A stretch of 64,000 nucleotides of DNA, from assembly GCF_002968835.1 (NCBI RefSeq), contig NZ_PKQK01000001.1, forward strand, positions 62,001 to 126,000, read 5' to 3'. The DNA comes from Paenibacillus sp. PCH8. GTDB lineage: Bacteria > Bacillota > Bacilli > Paenibacillales > Paenibacillaceae. The position numbers and the translations under genes are program-made. How positions within the stretch are numbered: the stretch's first letter is position 1; each line of letters opens with the position of its first letter. Under the pieces are notes generated by a model. The model was given only the letters and a program-made list of their open reading frames with translations, was not told the DNA's origin and searched no databases. Below, one piece after another: positions 26,859 through 35,845 of this stretch.

Positions 26859-27440
26859 TTATTGTGCATCCAGTCCGTAATGTTTGCATAAAGCAGATAA
26901 TCCACCTGTAAAACCACTGCCTACAGCCTGGAATTTCCAGTCCACACCTGCACGGTAAAACTCACAGAACACCACAGCTGTTTCTGTAGAGTAGTCTTCT
27001 CCGAGGTCGAACCTAAGCACTTCCCGATCATTTGCAGCATCAACAACACGAACAAAAGCATTGGAAACTTGTCCAAAATTCTGCCCTCGTCCATCTCCAT
27101 CATAGATCGTTACTGTAATACCGATTCGGTGAATATGCGCAGGGATTTTGCTGAAATCAACGACAACTTGCTCATCATCGCCGTCACCCTCACCTGTACG
27201 ATTGTCACCAGTATGTGTTACTGAGCCCGTACCACCACTTGGATTGTTGTAAAAAACAAAATCATCCGTACCTTTGGCTTTTCCATCTTCATACAACAAA
27301 AAAGCCGAAGCATCCAGATCAAAATCGACTCCACCACTATATTTGTTCGTATCCCAACCCAAACCAACCACCACACGAGTAAGGCCCGGATTGGTCTTCG
27401 TCAGGTCAATACGCTGTCCTTTGGCAAGACTGATCGTCAT
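26859..27440 (-). CDS. terD: TerD-family calcium-binding stress protein
   Basis: 193 residues, one complete TerD domain. The two acidic metal loops are intact: 'GVDFDLDASAFLL' and '[16 protein letters not shown]'. Family-end motif 'AVGSGFTGGLSALCKHYG'. AAAGGCGG precedes the ATG. The protein is cytoplasmic and expected to bind calcium and act with TerB and TelA in tellurite, phage or envelope-stress response. Confidence 0.92.
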   Translation of the reverse strand: MTISLAKGQRIDLTKTNPGLTRVVVGLGWDTNKYSGGVDFDLDASAFLLYEDGKAKGTDDFVFYNNPSGGTGSVTHTGDNRTGEGDGDDEQVVVDFSKIPAHIHRIGITVTIYDGDGRGQNFGQVSNAFVRVVDAANDREVLRFDLGEDYSTETAVVFCEFYRAGVDWKFQAVGSGFTGGLSALCKHYGLDAQ

Positions 27441-27533
27441 ATGTTTTTCCGCCTTTCCAAGATATGTGATTAAATGAAAAGGAGAACCGTCCAGGAGACG
27501 GTTCTTCCCATCCTGTAAGTCATACTGTAGGTC

Positions 27534-28109
27534 CTATTGCAAACCGAAGTCGCGTGTCAATCCAACCAGTCCATCCTGATAACCACTACCAATGGCACTG
27601 AACTTCCATTCGCCGCTATGACGATACAATTCACCAACTACTACACCCGTTTCAATGGAGAAATCTTCCCCAAGGTCAAAACGAATCAGTTCTTCGTTGT
27701 TTGCTTCGTTGACAATTCGCACATAAGCACGGGAGACTTGTCCGAAGTTCTGGCTACGCTCAGGAGCTTCGTAGATCGTAATGGAGAATGCAATTTTCTC
27801 TACATTTGCAGGTACGTTAGGCAGGTCGATATTGATCTGCTCATCATCACCATCGCCATCACCTGTACGGTTGTCACCTGTGTGAACAACAGAACCATTT
27901 TCATTTTGCGGATTGTTGAAGAAGATGAAGTTTTTCTCGCCTTCTACTTTACCATTCGCATTGGTGCAGAATACGGATACGTCCAGGTCAAAGTCTTTTC
28001 CGCCATCATACTTGTTGGTATCCCAGCCCAAACCTACTGTAATTTTGGACAAACCCGGGTTTGTTTTAGTCAGATCGATTTTTTGACCTTTGGAGAGATT
28101 AATTGCCAT
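27534..28109 (-). CDS. terD: TerD/TerE-family calcium-binding stress protein
   Basis: 191 residues, again one full TerD domain, with '[14 protein letters not shown]' and '[16 protein letters not shown]'. It is close in sequence to the next gene, the two being recent tandem paralogues. GAGGAT lies before the ATG. A 210-base gap upstream holds the nested inverted repeat at 28148-28263; downstream the gap to the next terD gene is 93 bases. Confidence 0.92.
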   Translation of the reverse strand: MAINLSKGQKIDLTKTNPGLSKITVGLGWDTNKYDGGKDFDLDVSVFCTNANGKVEGEKNFIFFNNPQNENGSVVHTGDNRTGDGDGDDEQINIDLPNVPANVEKIAFSITIYEAPERSQNFGQVSRAYVRIVNEANNEELIRFDLGEDFSIETGVVVGELYRHSGEWKFSAIGSGYQDGLVGLTRDFGLQ

Positions 28110-28147
28110 CGTTGATCATCCTCGCTTATTTATATTTATTGTAGTTA

Positions 28148-28263
28148 AATCAATTTCATAACTCACTAAAATGGATTTTTTGTAACTAGATATAGACAAA
28201 ATGAACCGGTTTGATCTATATCTAGCCTTGATTGAAGCAGCTAAAGGTATTATGAAATTGATT
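28148..28263. repeat. Nested inverted repeats between two terD genes
   Basis: Outer arms AATCAATTTCATAA (28148-28161) and its inverse TTATGAAATTGATT (28250-28263) enclose inner arms CTAGATATAGA (28186-28196) and TCTATATCTAG (28215-28225). Both pairs are perfect, 14 and 11 bases. The pattern fits a tiny transposable repeat or a large RNA hairpin splitting the Ter operon. There is no terminator-like T-run. Confidence 0.65.
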
Positions 28264-28320
28264 CAGTTATCGTTACATATGATTGTCAGAAAAATTGTCG
28301 ATTTAGATTAAATCTTGTAC

Positions 28321-28917
28321 TTAGGAGTACCTTCGAGCAAGTTCGTTAATATGTACCGCATGGGAACCCTCACCGATTGCTGAGAATTTCCATTCGCCTT
28401 CATGACGATACAATTCACCACAGATTAAAGCCGTCGAACCTGTGTAGTTATCGGATAGATTGAACTTCACCAGCTCACTGGAATTTTTACCATCCAGAAT
28501 GCGAATATAAGCTTTCTCAATCATGCCAAAGTCCTGCTTGCGATTGACACAGTCGTAAATATTAACAACGATTAACACTTTATGAACATCAGCAGGAATA
28601 CGGGACAGATCCATTCTGATCTGTTCGTCGTCACCGTCTCCCTGTCCTGTTAGATTGTCTCCCGAATGGATAACCGAACGACATGCACTTTGCTTGTTGT
28701 GGAAGCAGACCAGATTGGAGTCCTTGGTCAATTTCCCTTCCGCATTCAACATAATGGCAGATGCATCACAATCGATATCCGCTTGTTTCTTTCTTCCAAA
28801 GAAGCCTTTGGAAGTCGTCACCGGGTCCCAGCCGAGACCGGCAATAACCTCTGTAAGACCCGCCTTACCTTTGGTTAAATCAATCTTCTGGCCTTTGACC
28901 AAATTAATGCTTGTCAC
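28321..28917 (-). CDS. terD: TerD-family calcium-binding stress protein (diverged)
   Basis: 198 residues from a GTG start with GGGAGGTG 7 bases upstream. It is more diverged than the other two copies: it has an insert 'GWDPVTTSKGFFGRKKQA' before the first acidic loop ('DIDCDASAIML'), and the second loop 'SGDNLTGQGDGDDEQ' is intact. The same insert type ('GLFGRNK') occurs in the C-terminal domain of the TerA-type protein. Second gene of the operon, 35 bases after terB. Confidence 0.9.
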   Translation of the reverse strand: MTSINLVKGQKIDLTKGKAGLTEVIAGLGWDPVTTSKGFFGRKKQADIDCDASAIMLNAEGKLTKDSNLVCFHNKQSACRSVIHSGDNLTGQGDGDDEQIRMDLSRIPADVHKVLIVVNIYDCVNRKQDFGMIEKAYIRILDGKNSSELVKFNLSDNYTGSTALICGELYRHEGEWKFSAIGEGSHAVHINELARRYS

Positions 28918-28952
28918 TGATTTTCACCTCCCTTCACATGTTGAATAACTAC

Positions 28953-29399
28953 TTACAGATTGAATTCACCAGGATTCAATGCAAGTACGCTGCATATCTC
29001 AGACACAACCCTTTTCTCTTGATCATCAAAGTTGCCGTCAGCTGAACCAATGGCACTGCACACGCCCACAATAACGCGGCCCACTTCTGGCTTGGATTTG
29101 AACTTCCCAATGGCTTTCAGCGCTTCCTGCTTCCCGATCTCTGGAGAAAACTCAAAGTTCGCCACGTAATAGTTGAAGCGTGTAATGACTTCTCCCATAT
29201 CGAATACTTTTAATTCCTGACTCAGTTTGATATAACCGGCCATCTTGTTCTTCTCGGCTTCGTCAATGGAACCATCCGCAAAAGCTACAAGTGCACAGCC
29301 TGCAACTACGGCATCCATAAAATCTTTATTTTTAAATTTTTTGACCTGCTCTTCAAGTCCTTGTTTTGTTGAATTTAACCAGCTTTTGAATGAACTCAT
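28953..29399 (-). CDS. terB: TerB tellurite-resistance family protein
   Basis: 148 residues, all helical, with the two TerB acidic motifs 'VAFADGSIDEAEKNK' (about 40-55) and 'IGSADGNFDDQEKRV' (about 120-135), thought to bind metal. The start at 29399 has GGAGG 6 bases ahead of it; an in-frame start 16 codons upstream lacks one. It is the first gene of the Ter operon. Upstream, a perfect palindrome TCAACAT-C-ATGTTGA (about 29466-29480) could be an operator. Confidence 0.88.
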   Translation of the reverse strand: MSSFKSWLNSTKQGLEEQVKKFKNKDFMDAVVAGCALVAFADGSIDEAEKNKMAGYIKLSQELKVFDMGEVITRFNYYVANFEFSPEIGKQEALKAIGKFKSKPEVGRVIVGVCSAIGSADGNFDDQEKRVVSEICSVLALNPGEFNL

Positions 29400-29647
29400 A
29401 CTCAACCTCCAATAGTTTGAAGAAACGGGTTCTTCACATTTTTTCATGGTTTTTAGTCATTTTTATATCAACATCATGTTGAATATAAGTTAAATTATTC
29501 CTTAACTATACTCTGAAATCCGGCAATATTCTACATAAAAAAACAATGAATACGTTATGATACGCATCGCTCCAGATATAGTTTCAAGTGGATTTGAAAA
29601 ACCTTCTTTGCACTCCATTTTTCAAGGTAACATTCATGTAAAACAAA

Positions 29648-29676
29648 AAAACCAGGACATCATATCCCGGTTTTGA
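29648..29676 (-). terminator. Terminator after the lipoprotein/transglutaminase remnant
   Basis: On the minus strand AAAACC.GG pairs with CC.GGTTTT, followed by a run of T. It separates the 29.7-30.8 kb unit from the Ter operon. Confidence 0.6.
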
Positions 29677-29696
29677 CGGCTAATATACTTTTGTAT

Positions 29697-29880
29697 TTAT
29701 ATTTCAATGAATCTTTGATTATTCTTATATTTCGTTTTGCTTTTCTTCCATGCCGCATCCACTGTCGTGTCAATGGTGCTCCATTGGCGATCTAGATACA
29801 CTTTAATCCAAGCATGATAGGTATCTACATAAGTGCTTCTTCCCATGTTTAGCTTGACTGGAATGCAGACACTCCGAATC
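29697..29880 (-). pseudogene. C-terminal remnant of a transglutaminase-like protein
   Basis: About 60 codons read as the end of a transglutaminase core: 'RSVCIPVKLNMG' (like the R.AGIPAR.V.G strand) then 'YHAWIKVYLDRQWSTIDTT', which has the catalytic His (HAW) and Asp (D-T-T) but lacks the Cys-bearing N-terminal half. It starts right at the stop of the lipoprotein gene, so the rest was probably lost by deletion. The open frame extends back to 29972 only by overlapping the lipoprotein gene. Confidence 0.6.
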
Positions 29881-29883
29881 ATG

Positions 29884-30789
29884 CTATTTATCTTCCCCGT
29901 AGATCTCTTTGATCCGCGCTTCCTCATTCGTGGACAATAGAGCATTAAGCAATCCCATCGCGTTATTAGCATCTCTTCTCACCGTTGTGTACATCTCGGC
30001 AAATGCCGCTTCATCCTTCGCAGGGTCCATCACAGCCAGCTCGCCCCATGAAGTACGGGCCTTGTCATATAATGTAGTCAATGTAATGTCATATGGATGC
30101 TGTGCAACTGGGGCCATGGATTCAAATTTCGCTGTGACGCTGAAGAAATCCTTGGAATCCTGGAACGATTTACTGCTATAATCCTTATTTTTCATGGCAT
30201 CTTCGGTAATCAGCAGGCCTTCACGGGCGATAAATAGCGTCTTCACCATGGCACGTTCCAGATTGGTTGCTTCTTCCCAAGTTACATAAGATTCGTCAGG
30301 TGCTTGTACGGTTGTGAAAAAAGGAAAGGCATCATCAATCAACCGCAGCGAATCGGAATGAATCGGCACCCCCGCATTCATGTCCACAACGGCATCACTA
30401 TAGTTGGCAACATTAATATTTTTGGAACCTTCCTCACTGACCCGACGCACCGGATGATCATTAAGTGGGATACGGATATAACCGAGTTTATCCGCATACT
30501 GCTGCTTCAACTCTTCCAGTGTGGAATCCTTTCCAATCTTGCCGTCGTCAGTGGAAGAAGATTCTTCTGTAGTTGAACCTGTCTGCTCACTACCATTCGA
30601 ACCGGAGGCTGCTGTTTCTGTTACGGTAGCATTCGAGCTACTTGTCTCTGACGGAGCAACTTCTGTACCAGAAGCAGACTCCGGCGATGATGATGTTTCT
30701 TTAGCTCCGCCACCACAAGCTGTCAAAATCGCTGCCAAACCGAACATGACCGTGAACGTCTTTATCATGTAATTCCATTTCATCTTCAT
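29884..30789 (-). CDS. Large lipoprotein, unknown function
   Basis: 301 residues with a signal peptide and lipobox 'LTAC' (Cys about 25), a Ser/Thr/Glu-rich linker to about 85, then a helical domain to the end. Phrases such as 'KLGYIRIPLNDHPVRRVSEE' and 'RRDANNAMGLLNALLSTNEE' match no family known to me. AAGGGGAA lies 9 bases before the ATG. It should be anchored outside the membrane. The transglutaminase remnant follows at once, so it may once have been longer or had a partner. Confidence 0.65.
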   Translation of the reverse strand: MKMKWNYMIKTFTVMFGLAAILTACGGGAKETSSSPESASGTEVAPSETSSSNATVTETAASGSNGSEQTGSTTEESSSTDDGKIGKDSTLEELKQQYADKLGYIRIPLNDHPVRRVSEEGSKNINVANYSDAVVDMNAGVPIHSDSLRLIDDAFPFFTTVQAPDESYVTWEEATNLERAMVKTLFIAREGLLITEDAMKNKDYSSKSFQDSKDFFSVTAKFESMAPVAQHPYDITLTTLYDKARTSWGELAVMDPAKDEAAFAEMYTTVRRDANNAMGLLNALLSTNEEARIKEIYGEDK

Positions 30790-31111
30790 CGTATGATATT
30801 CCCCTTATCGTATGTATATTCCTGAGAACCATTAACCTCTGCTCCAAGCCTTGAACATCCATTCCAAAAATATCCTTTCGGATAACATGCGCGATTCACA
30901 ATTAGACATGGTCTACATTGTATCATAAGTCAAAAATGGGGTGTATACGACGATATACCTGTGTCTAAAGCCTTTAAGAGATTGTTCAAGAAGACTGAAA
31001 AGAAGACTGAACATCGGTCTTTTGAACATGCACTTACTATCCCTGTATTAACTACCCCCGCAACACAAAAACACTGCCATCCGTATGGACAACAGTGTTC
31101 GTGAAGTATGA
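30790..31111. other. Spacer with a minus-strand terminator
   Basis: About 320 bases between the lipoprotein and NERD genes. AACACTG (31070-31076) pairs with CAGTGTT (31093-31099), with TTTTTGTG following on the minus strand, a likely terminator of the NERD gene. The rest contains the lipoprotein promoter region; nothing else was recognised. Confidence 0.5.
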
Positions 31112-31849
31112 TCATTTGATACCTTTAGCCTTCTCCATGTGTTCTGACCGAATCTGAGGGTCCGTGGAATTGACCGATGATAACAAGTTATAGATCGCCT
31201 GAATATCCTGCTCCTTGAATACGGTCTCGGGAACTTCTGACTCAAGCCGTTCCGTCTTGCGCTGAATCGTCTCCACCAACTCATGATCATAGATGATCAA
31301 TTCATCCGAATTCACATACCGCACCGCAGGATCAACACTGATCCGGCAACGGTTCGTGAACGTCACCATGGAGACGAGACGTACTCTTTTGTAATCCCCA
31401 AGGTGGGCATGAATGGCTTCAACATGCGCACGATGTTGCATGAGCGGATTGTACATGTTGACCCGACTGCTGCTGACCGACCAATTGGCCTCTCTTCGTC
31501 CGCCGCGAATCTCACCTGTCGTCAGATTTCGGGTTTCGATCACGAAGATTGCCCGCGGACCGATCACGACATGATCAATCTGTGAATATCCGGAGCGCGA
31601 CTTCGGATTGGTGACGAGCAGGTCATTTAACACTTTGTATTCCCCTGAAAGACCTTGCAGCTGCTCTGATGTACTAGGCTCCTCAGGCTGGCGTGTCCAA
31701 TCCCCTTCTGCTTTTTTCTTGCGCTTACTACGAACCAGACGCGGAGGAATGGTTGTCGTCGAAGGCAATGCTGAAGCGGAGGCTGTAATTGAGTTCGCAA
31801 GCTCTGGCTGAGTCTTGAACAGAGACAGGATTTTCTTGAACATGGGCAA
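31112..31849 (-). CDS. NERD (nuclease-related) domain protein
   Basis: 245 residues. A Thr/Ala-rich, basic N-terminus precedes a NERD domain (about 75-195): 'LSGEYKVLNDLLV', 'YSQIDHVVIGPRAIFVIETR'. The last fits the D...E-x-K nuclease core, but with Arg in place of the usual Lys (E-T-R). The C-terminal 40 residues are charged and helical. NERD proteins resemble endonucleases and are thought to process DNA; the Lys to Arg change leaves activity uncertain. No clear partner gene. Confidence 0.75.
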   Translation of the reverse strand: MPMFKKILSLFKTQPELANSITASASALPSTTTIPPRLVRSKRKKKAEGDWTRQPEEPSTSEQLQGLSGEYKVLNDLLVTNPKSRSGYSQIDHVVIGPRAIFVIETRNLTTGEIRGGRREANWSVSSSRVNMYNPLMQHRAHVEAIHAHLGDYKRVRLVSMVTFTNRCRISVDPAVRYVNSDELIIYDHELVETIQRKTERLESEVPETVFKEQDIQAIYNLLSSVNSTDPQIRSEHMEKAKGIK

Positions 31850-32060
31850 GCTCCGTTCTATTTAGTGTGGGTTACGGGTGACCATTACAGGAGGAATAAC
31901 ATCCTTTGACATATTCATTATGTAAACTTCTATTACTTATGTCGGATAAAGGGGGGTAAAAATAAAGGGAAGGCGACCAAAATTCATCCATTAGCCAAAG
32001 TATATATGAACAATTAACCAATTCCGTGACTTTAGACGCATAAGCGGTGGTGAAAAAATA

Positions 32061-32106
32061 AAAAACAGCGCAACCTTTCCTGGGAAGAAAAAGATACGCT
32101 GCTGTT
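32061..32106 (-). terminator. Terminator of the beta-hydroxyacid dehydrogenase gene
   Basis: Minus-strand stem AACAGC (32106-32101) with GCTGTT (32069-32064), extended by CG pairs across a long loop, followed by TTTATTTTTT. Confidence 0.55.
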
Positions 32107-32116
32107 CTCTTGGATG

Positions 32117-33010
32117 TTAAGCCTGAAGATAGTAGGTGTAGAGTACCTGTGTACCTTTCTCGTCCAGACCATGATTCGATATTTCCTGATACAGGGATTC
32201 AGCCAGTGCCAGCCCAGGCGTTCTCATGCCCATTGCTTTGGCAGACTCCAGTGCAATGCCCATGTCTTTGATAAAATGTTTCACATAGAATCCAGGCTCA
32301 TAGTCGCCTGCGATCATGCGCGGACCGAGATTGCTGAGCGACCAGCTTCCGGCTGCACCGGTAGCTATACTCTTCAGCACATTCTCCGCGTCCAGACCCG
32401 ACGTCTTGGCATAGGCGAGTGCTTCGCATACGCCCATCATGCCAGAGGCGATGGCAATCTGGTTGCACATTTTGGTATGCTGCCCGGCTCCTGCCTTGCC
32501 TTGCAACACAATGTTAGTGCCCATCTGCTCAAACAGCGGACGCACCGCTTCAAAGGCGTCCGCACTACCGCCAACCATAATGGACAGCTTGCCATCCCGT
32601 GCTCCGATGTCGCCGCCGGACACAGGCGCGTCCAGTGCATGTAGCCCTTTGGCTTCTGCAGCCTCGGAGATCCGCGCAGCCAGCAGTGGACTGGATGTCG
32701 TCATATCAATCAGGTATGAGCCCGGTTTGGCATTAGCCACAAGACCATTCTCACCAAGGTAAATCTCTTCTACATCTTTCGGATACCCCACCATCGTGAT
32801 GATAACATCACATGCGGCAGCCAGTTTGCCCGGCGTGTCATGCCATACGGCACCTTCTTTCACCAACGCTTCCGCTTTGGCAGCAGTTCGCGTGTACACA
32901 TGCAGCGGATATCCCGCTTGCTGGATGTGCCCAGCCATACTTTTACCCATCACGCCTGTACCAATAAATCCAACTTTCGTCTCTTCAGGTGCATTCGTCG
33001 TATTGGTCAT
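32117..33010 (-). CDS. Beta-hydroxyacid dehydrogenase (2-hydroxy-3-oxopropionate reductase-like)
   Basis: 297 residues. The N-terminal Rossmann fold begins 'VGFIGTGVMGKSMAGHI' (GxGxxG for NAD(P)). The substrate motif 'LDAPVSGGDIGARDGKLSIM' and catalytic 'GAGQHTKMCNQI' (Lys) are intact, as in GarR/HIBADH enzymes. It reduces tartronate semialdehyde or oxidises 3-hydroxyisobutyrate-like acids; which cannot be decided. Single-gene unit with its own terminator. Confidence 0.88.
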   Translation of the reverse strand: MTNTTNAPEETKVGFIGTGVMGKSMAGHIQQAGYPLHVYTRTAAKAEALVKEGAVWHDTPGKLAAACDVIITMVGYPKDVEEIYLGENGLVANAKPGSYLIDMTTSSPLLAARISEAAEAKGLHALDAPVSGGDIGARDGKLSIMVGGSADAFEAVRPLFEQMGTNIVLQGKAGAGQHTKMCNQIAIASGMMGVCEALAYAKTSGLDAENVLKSIATGAAGSWSLSNLGPRMIAGDYEPGFYVKHFIKDMGIALESAKAMGMRTPGLALAESLYQEISNHGLDEKGTQVLYTYYLQA

Positions 33011-33250
33011 CGCAGGTTTCCTCCCTTAATTGAAAACAAATGCTTGTACACCCTATCATTGCGCGTCAGTACCTTCAATCTCCGGACATTTCAGTCTAAA
33101 CCGCTGGATCACTATATCTGTATGTTAATCCTTTCTGTCTGCTCCGTCCATCTCAATGGCAACTTTCTGTGAAAAAAACTGAAACCGAATCATTTTCCCA
33201 TAGACTGCACAATCTAACGGAAACTTCCTTCAGTGGAAAGGAGGATTGCC

Positions 33251-34372
33251 ATGAGTCGTGAAAAAGGTCAAATTACCATTTGGTTGTCCTTTTCCATCAT
33301 TTTATTAAGTGCCGGACTGGTCTGCCATGTCTTGTCCATTCCAGCCATTCTCGAAGCTGCAGGCAGAGACGGATGGTTGTCTGTCGTAGCAGCCGCTCCC
33401 TTGTTCATGTTGTTTCTAGGTATGATGTACATCATCATTCGGCGAGTACGTGGACAGCGATTAACGGATTGGATCACGCGAGAATTCGGAGCCATTCCTT
33501 CCTGGATCTTCCGCATCTCCGCTTCCATTCTGCTGTTCATGCTCGGCACGCATACGCTGTATGAGACAACCAACTGGACCGTGTCCACTTATCTTCAATT
33601 CACACCTCCCTATGTTCTGGCAGGTGGCGGAGCACTGGTTGCTGCCTGGGCGGCAGCCAAAGGCATACGCTCTATTGCGATGACTTCCAGTCTGCTGCTG
33701 CCCTTTGTGATACTGCTTGGTTATTTTGTAATGTCCGCCAATATGAAATAAAAAGAATACAGTCTATTGTTCCCGATCATGGAGAACGGAATGGGTCCCG
33801 TGTGGCGAGGCATGATCTACTCCCTTGCCGGGCTTATGGAAATCTGGATTCTCATGTTGTTCCAACATGAAGTCAAAGGCAAAATTCGGTGGTGGTATGT
33901 TCTGATCCTCGGCGTATTTATGCTCAGTATGGCGATAGGTCCAACCATTGGAGCCATTGTGGAATTTGGTCCTGAAGAAGCAGCAAAACAACGAAATAGT
34001 CCATATGAGCAGTGGAAACTTGTGAATATCGGCAAGCTGTTGCAACACGTTGATTTTTTGTCCATCTATCAGTGGCTTAGTGGTTCCTTCGCAAGGGTGG
34101 CCATATCCATGTATCTCATCGTAGATCTGCTGAATTTCCGTAGACCGAAGAAACGATATATCGCCATTCTTACCATTACCGTCATCATGAGCTTCATGGC
34201 GATGCAATGGTGGCGCATTGATTACGTGGATTATTATGTGGACCATATTCAGTTCCCCGTCATGCTCGCCTATGTATCGGTCGTTACCGTGATATTAACG
34301 ATTGCTGCATTAATCCACAAAAAAGACAAGGAGGCTCCCGAACGTGCCGATCTCAACCCAGCCCAAGAATAA
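33251..34372 (+). pseudogene. Spore germination permease (GerAB family), in-frame stop
   Basis: A GerAB/Endospore-germination permease of 373 codons (ten helices expected) with AAAGGAGG 6 bases before ATG 33251. At 33749-33751 a TAA interrupts the frame, with the same frame open on both sides ('VMSANMK' then 'KEYSLLFPIMENG', a continuous match to the family). The sequence thus makes a truncated 167-residue product unless the stop is an error. A TTG at 33767 could restart but has no good ribosome site. First gene of a gerAB-gerAA-gerAC-type receptor operon, overlapping the next gene by 29 bases. Confidence 0.8.
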
Positions 34373-35845
34373 TCGTGAAGTTGAACCGTTCCGAATGAAC
34401 GAGCATCACTTGAATACCTTTTTTGCCGGATCTGACGATGTCATCATTAATAGTCACATGATCGGTGAATCTCCGATGCAGATCCTTATGGCCTATTGCA
34501 GCGGTATGGTGGACAGTGAAGCGATCTATGATATTATTCTCCCGGAACTCAAACGAACGTATGAGCACACACACTTTGTCCATACGTCCGACATTGAAAA
34601 ATGCATCAGCCTACAATGGACCCGAATGGATTTGCAAGATCCGGCATTCGGAACCGAGCTGATGTCTCTCCGTGTTTTTGAAGGCCATATGTTGATCTGT
34701 ATTCCTTCCCTTCAAGCCATGTGGAGTATTGATATCTCCAACATCCCGACACGGACACCAGAGGAGTCGACCACCGAAGTTTCGATTCGCGGGGCAAGAG
34801 ACGGGTTCATTGAACCCCTTGCCGTGAATATCGCTCTGATACGCACACGTCTGCGCACGAACCAGCTGGCCTGTAATATTGAACTAATCGGTTCACGTTC
34901 TGCAACCAAGGTGGCACTGATGTATATCAAGAATATTGCCAATCCGGAGCTGATCGAAGACGTCCAGGATCGGTTGCGTAAGATTGAGACCGAACGCATT
35001 TTGACCGCCAATGAATTGGAAGAATTGCTATCCCCTTCTAAGATCACCTTGTTTCCCCTGACCCATTACACAGGCAGACCTGACTTTGCGGCGGAATGCC
35101 TTCTGAACGGTCGGTTCATCCTCATTGTTGACGGCAATCCCAGCGCCATCATTGGACCAGTTAATCTGTTTCTTTTGCTCAAATCACCGGAGGATGCCAG
35201 TTTTCCGTTCTTGCCTGTGAACGTAGGACGAATGCTACGCTTTCTGGGTCTGATGATTACCGTGTTCCTGCCCGGATTCTATATTGCGCTGACATCCTTT
35301 CATATGGATCAGATTCCCTTCCCTCTGGTCGCCACGATATCGGTTGGACGCATGGGACTTCCGATGGAATCGGGAGTAGAGATGTTTCTCATTATGCTGC
35401 TGATGGAGTTGTTCCGGGAGGCGGGGGTACGTTTGCCCAGTGCCATCGGCCAGACATTGACTGTCGTTGGAGGTCTCATTATCGGAGATTCCGCCATCCG
35501 AGCCGGGATGGTCTCTCCACTCATGATTGTCATCATCGCAGTCACCGTCGTAGCTGGAGCAACCATTGTGAACCAGGTCATGACCAGCTCTGTGCTGATT
35601 CTGCGCTTCCTCTGTTTTGTCCTGGGGCATCCCTCGGCATCTATGGGTTCATCCTGTCGTTAATTCTGTTCCTCATCTACCTGACGGATCTCAAATCATT
35701 TGGCATTCCATATCTGACGCCGTTAACGCCACTTCATTTCAAACAAGCCATAGCTTCGTTATTCAAACTGCCAAAAGGGTTGGGCAAACGCAGACCCGTC
35801 TATCTTGAAACCCAAGAACCGCGCAAGAAAGGAAACGGACGATGA
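34344..35845 (+). pseudogene. Spore germinant receptor A subunit (GerAA family), frameshifted near the C-terminus
   Basis: The GTG start at 34344 has AAGGAGG 9 bases upstream. The cytoplasmic N-terminal domain ('GEGIS'-type 'AFGTELMSLRVFEGHM', 'ELIGSRSATKVALMYIKNIA') and the membrane half ('GLMITVFLPGFYIALTSFH', 'RMGLPMESGVEMFLIML') fit GerAA/GerKA. The frame ends early at 35663. One more G in the GGGG run at 35624-35627 gives 'LCFVLGASLGIYGFILS' and runs on to a TGA at 35843-35845 that overlaps the next ATG. The corrected protein would be 500 residues, the usual size. Confidence 0.8.
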
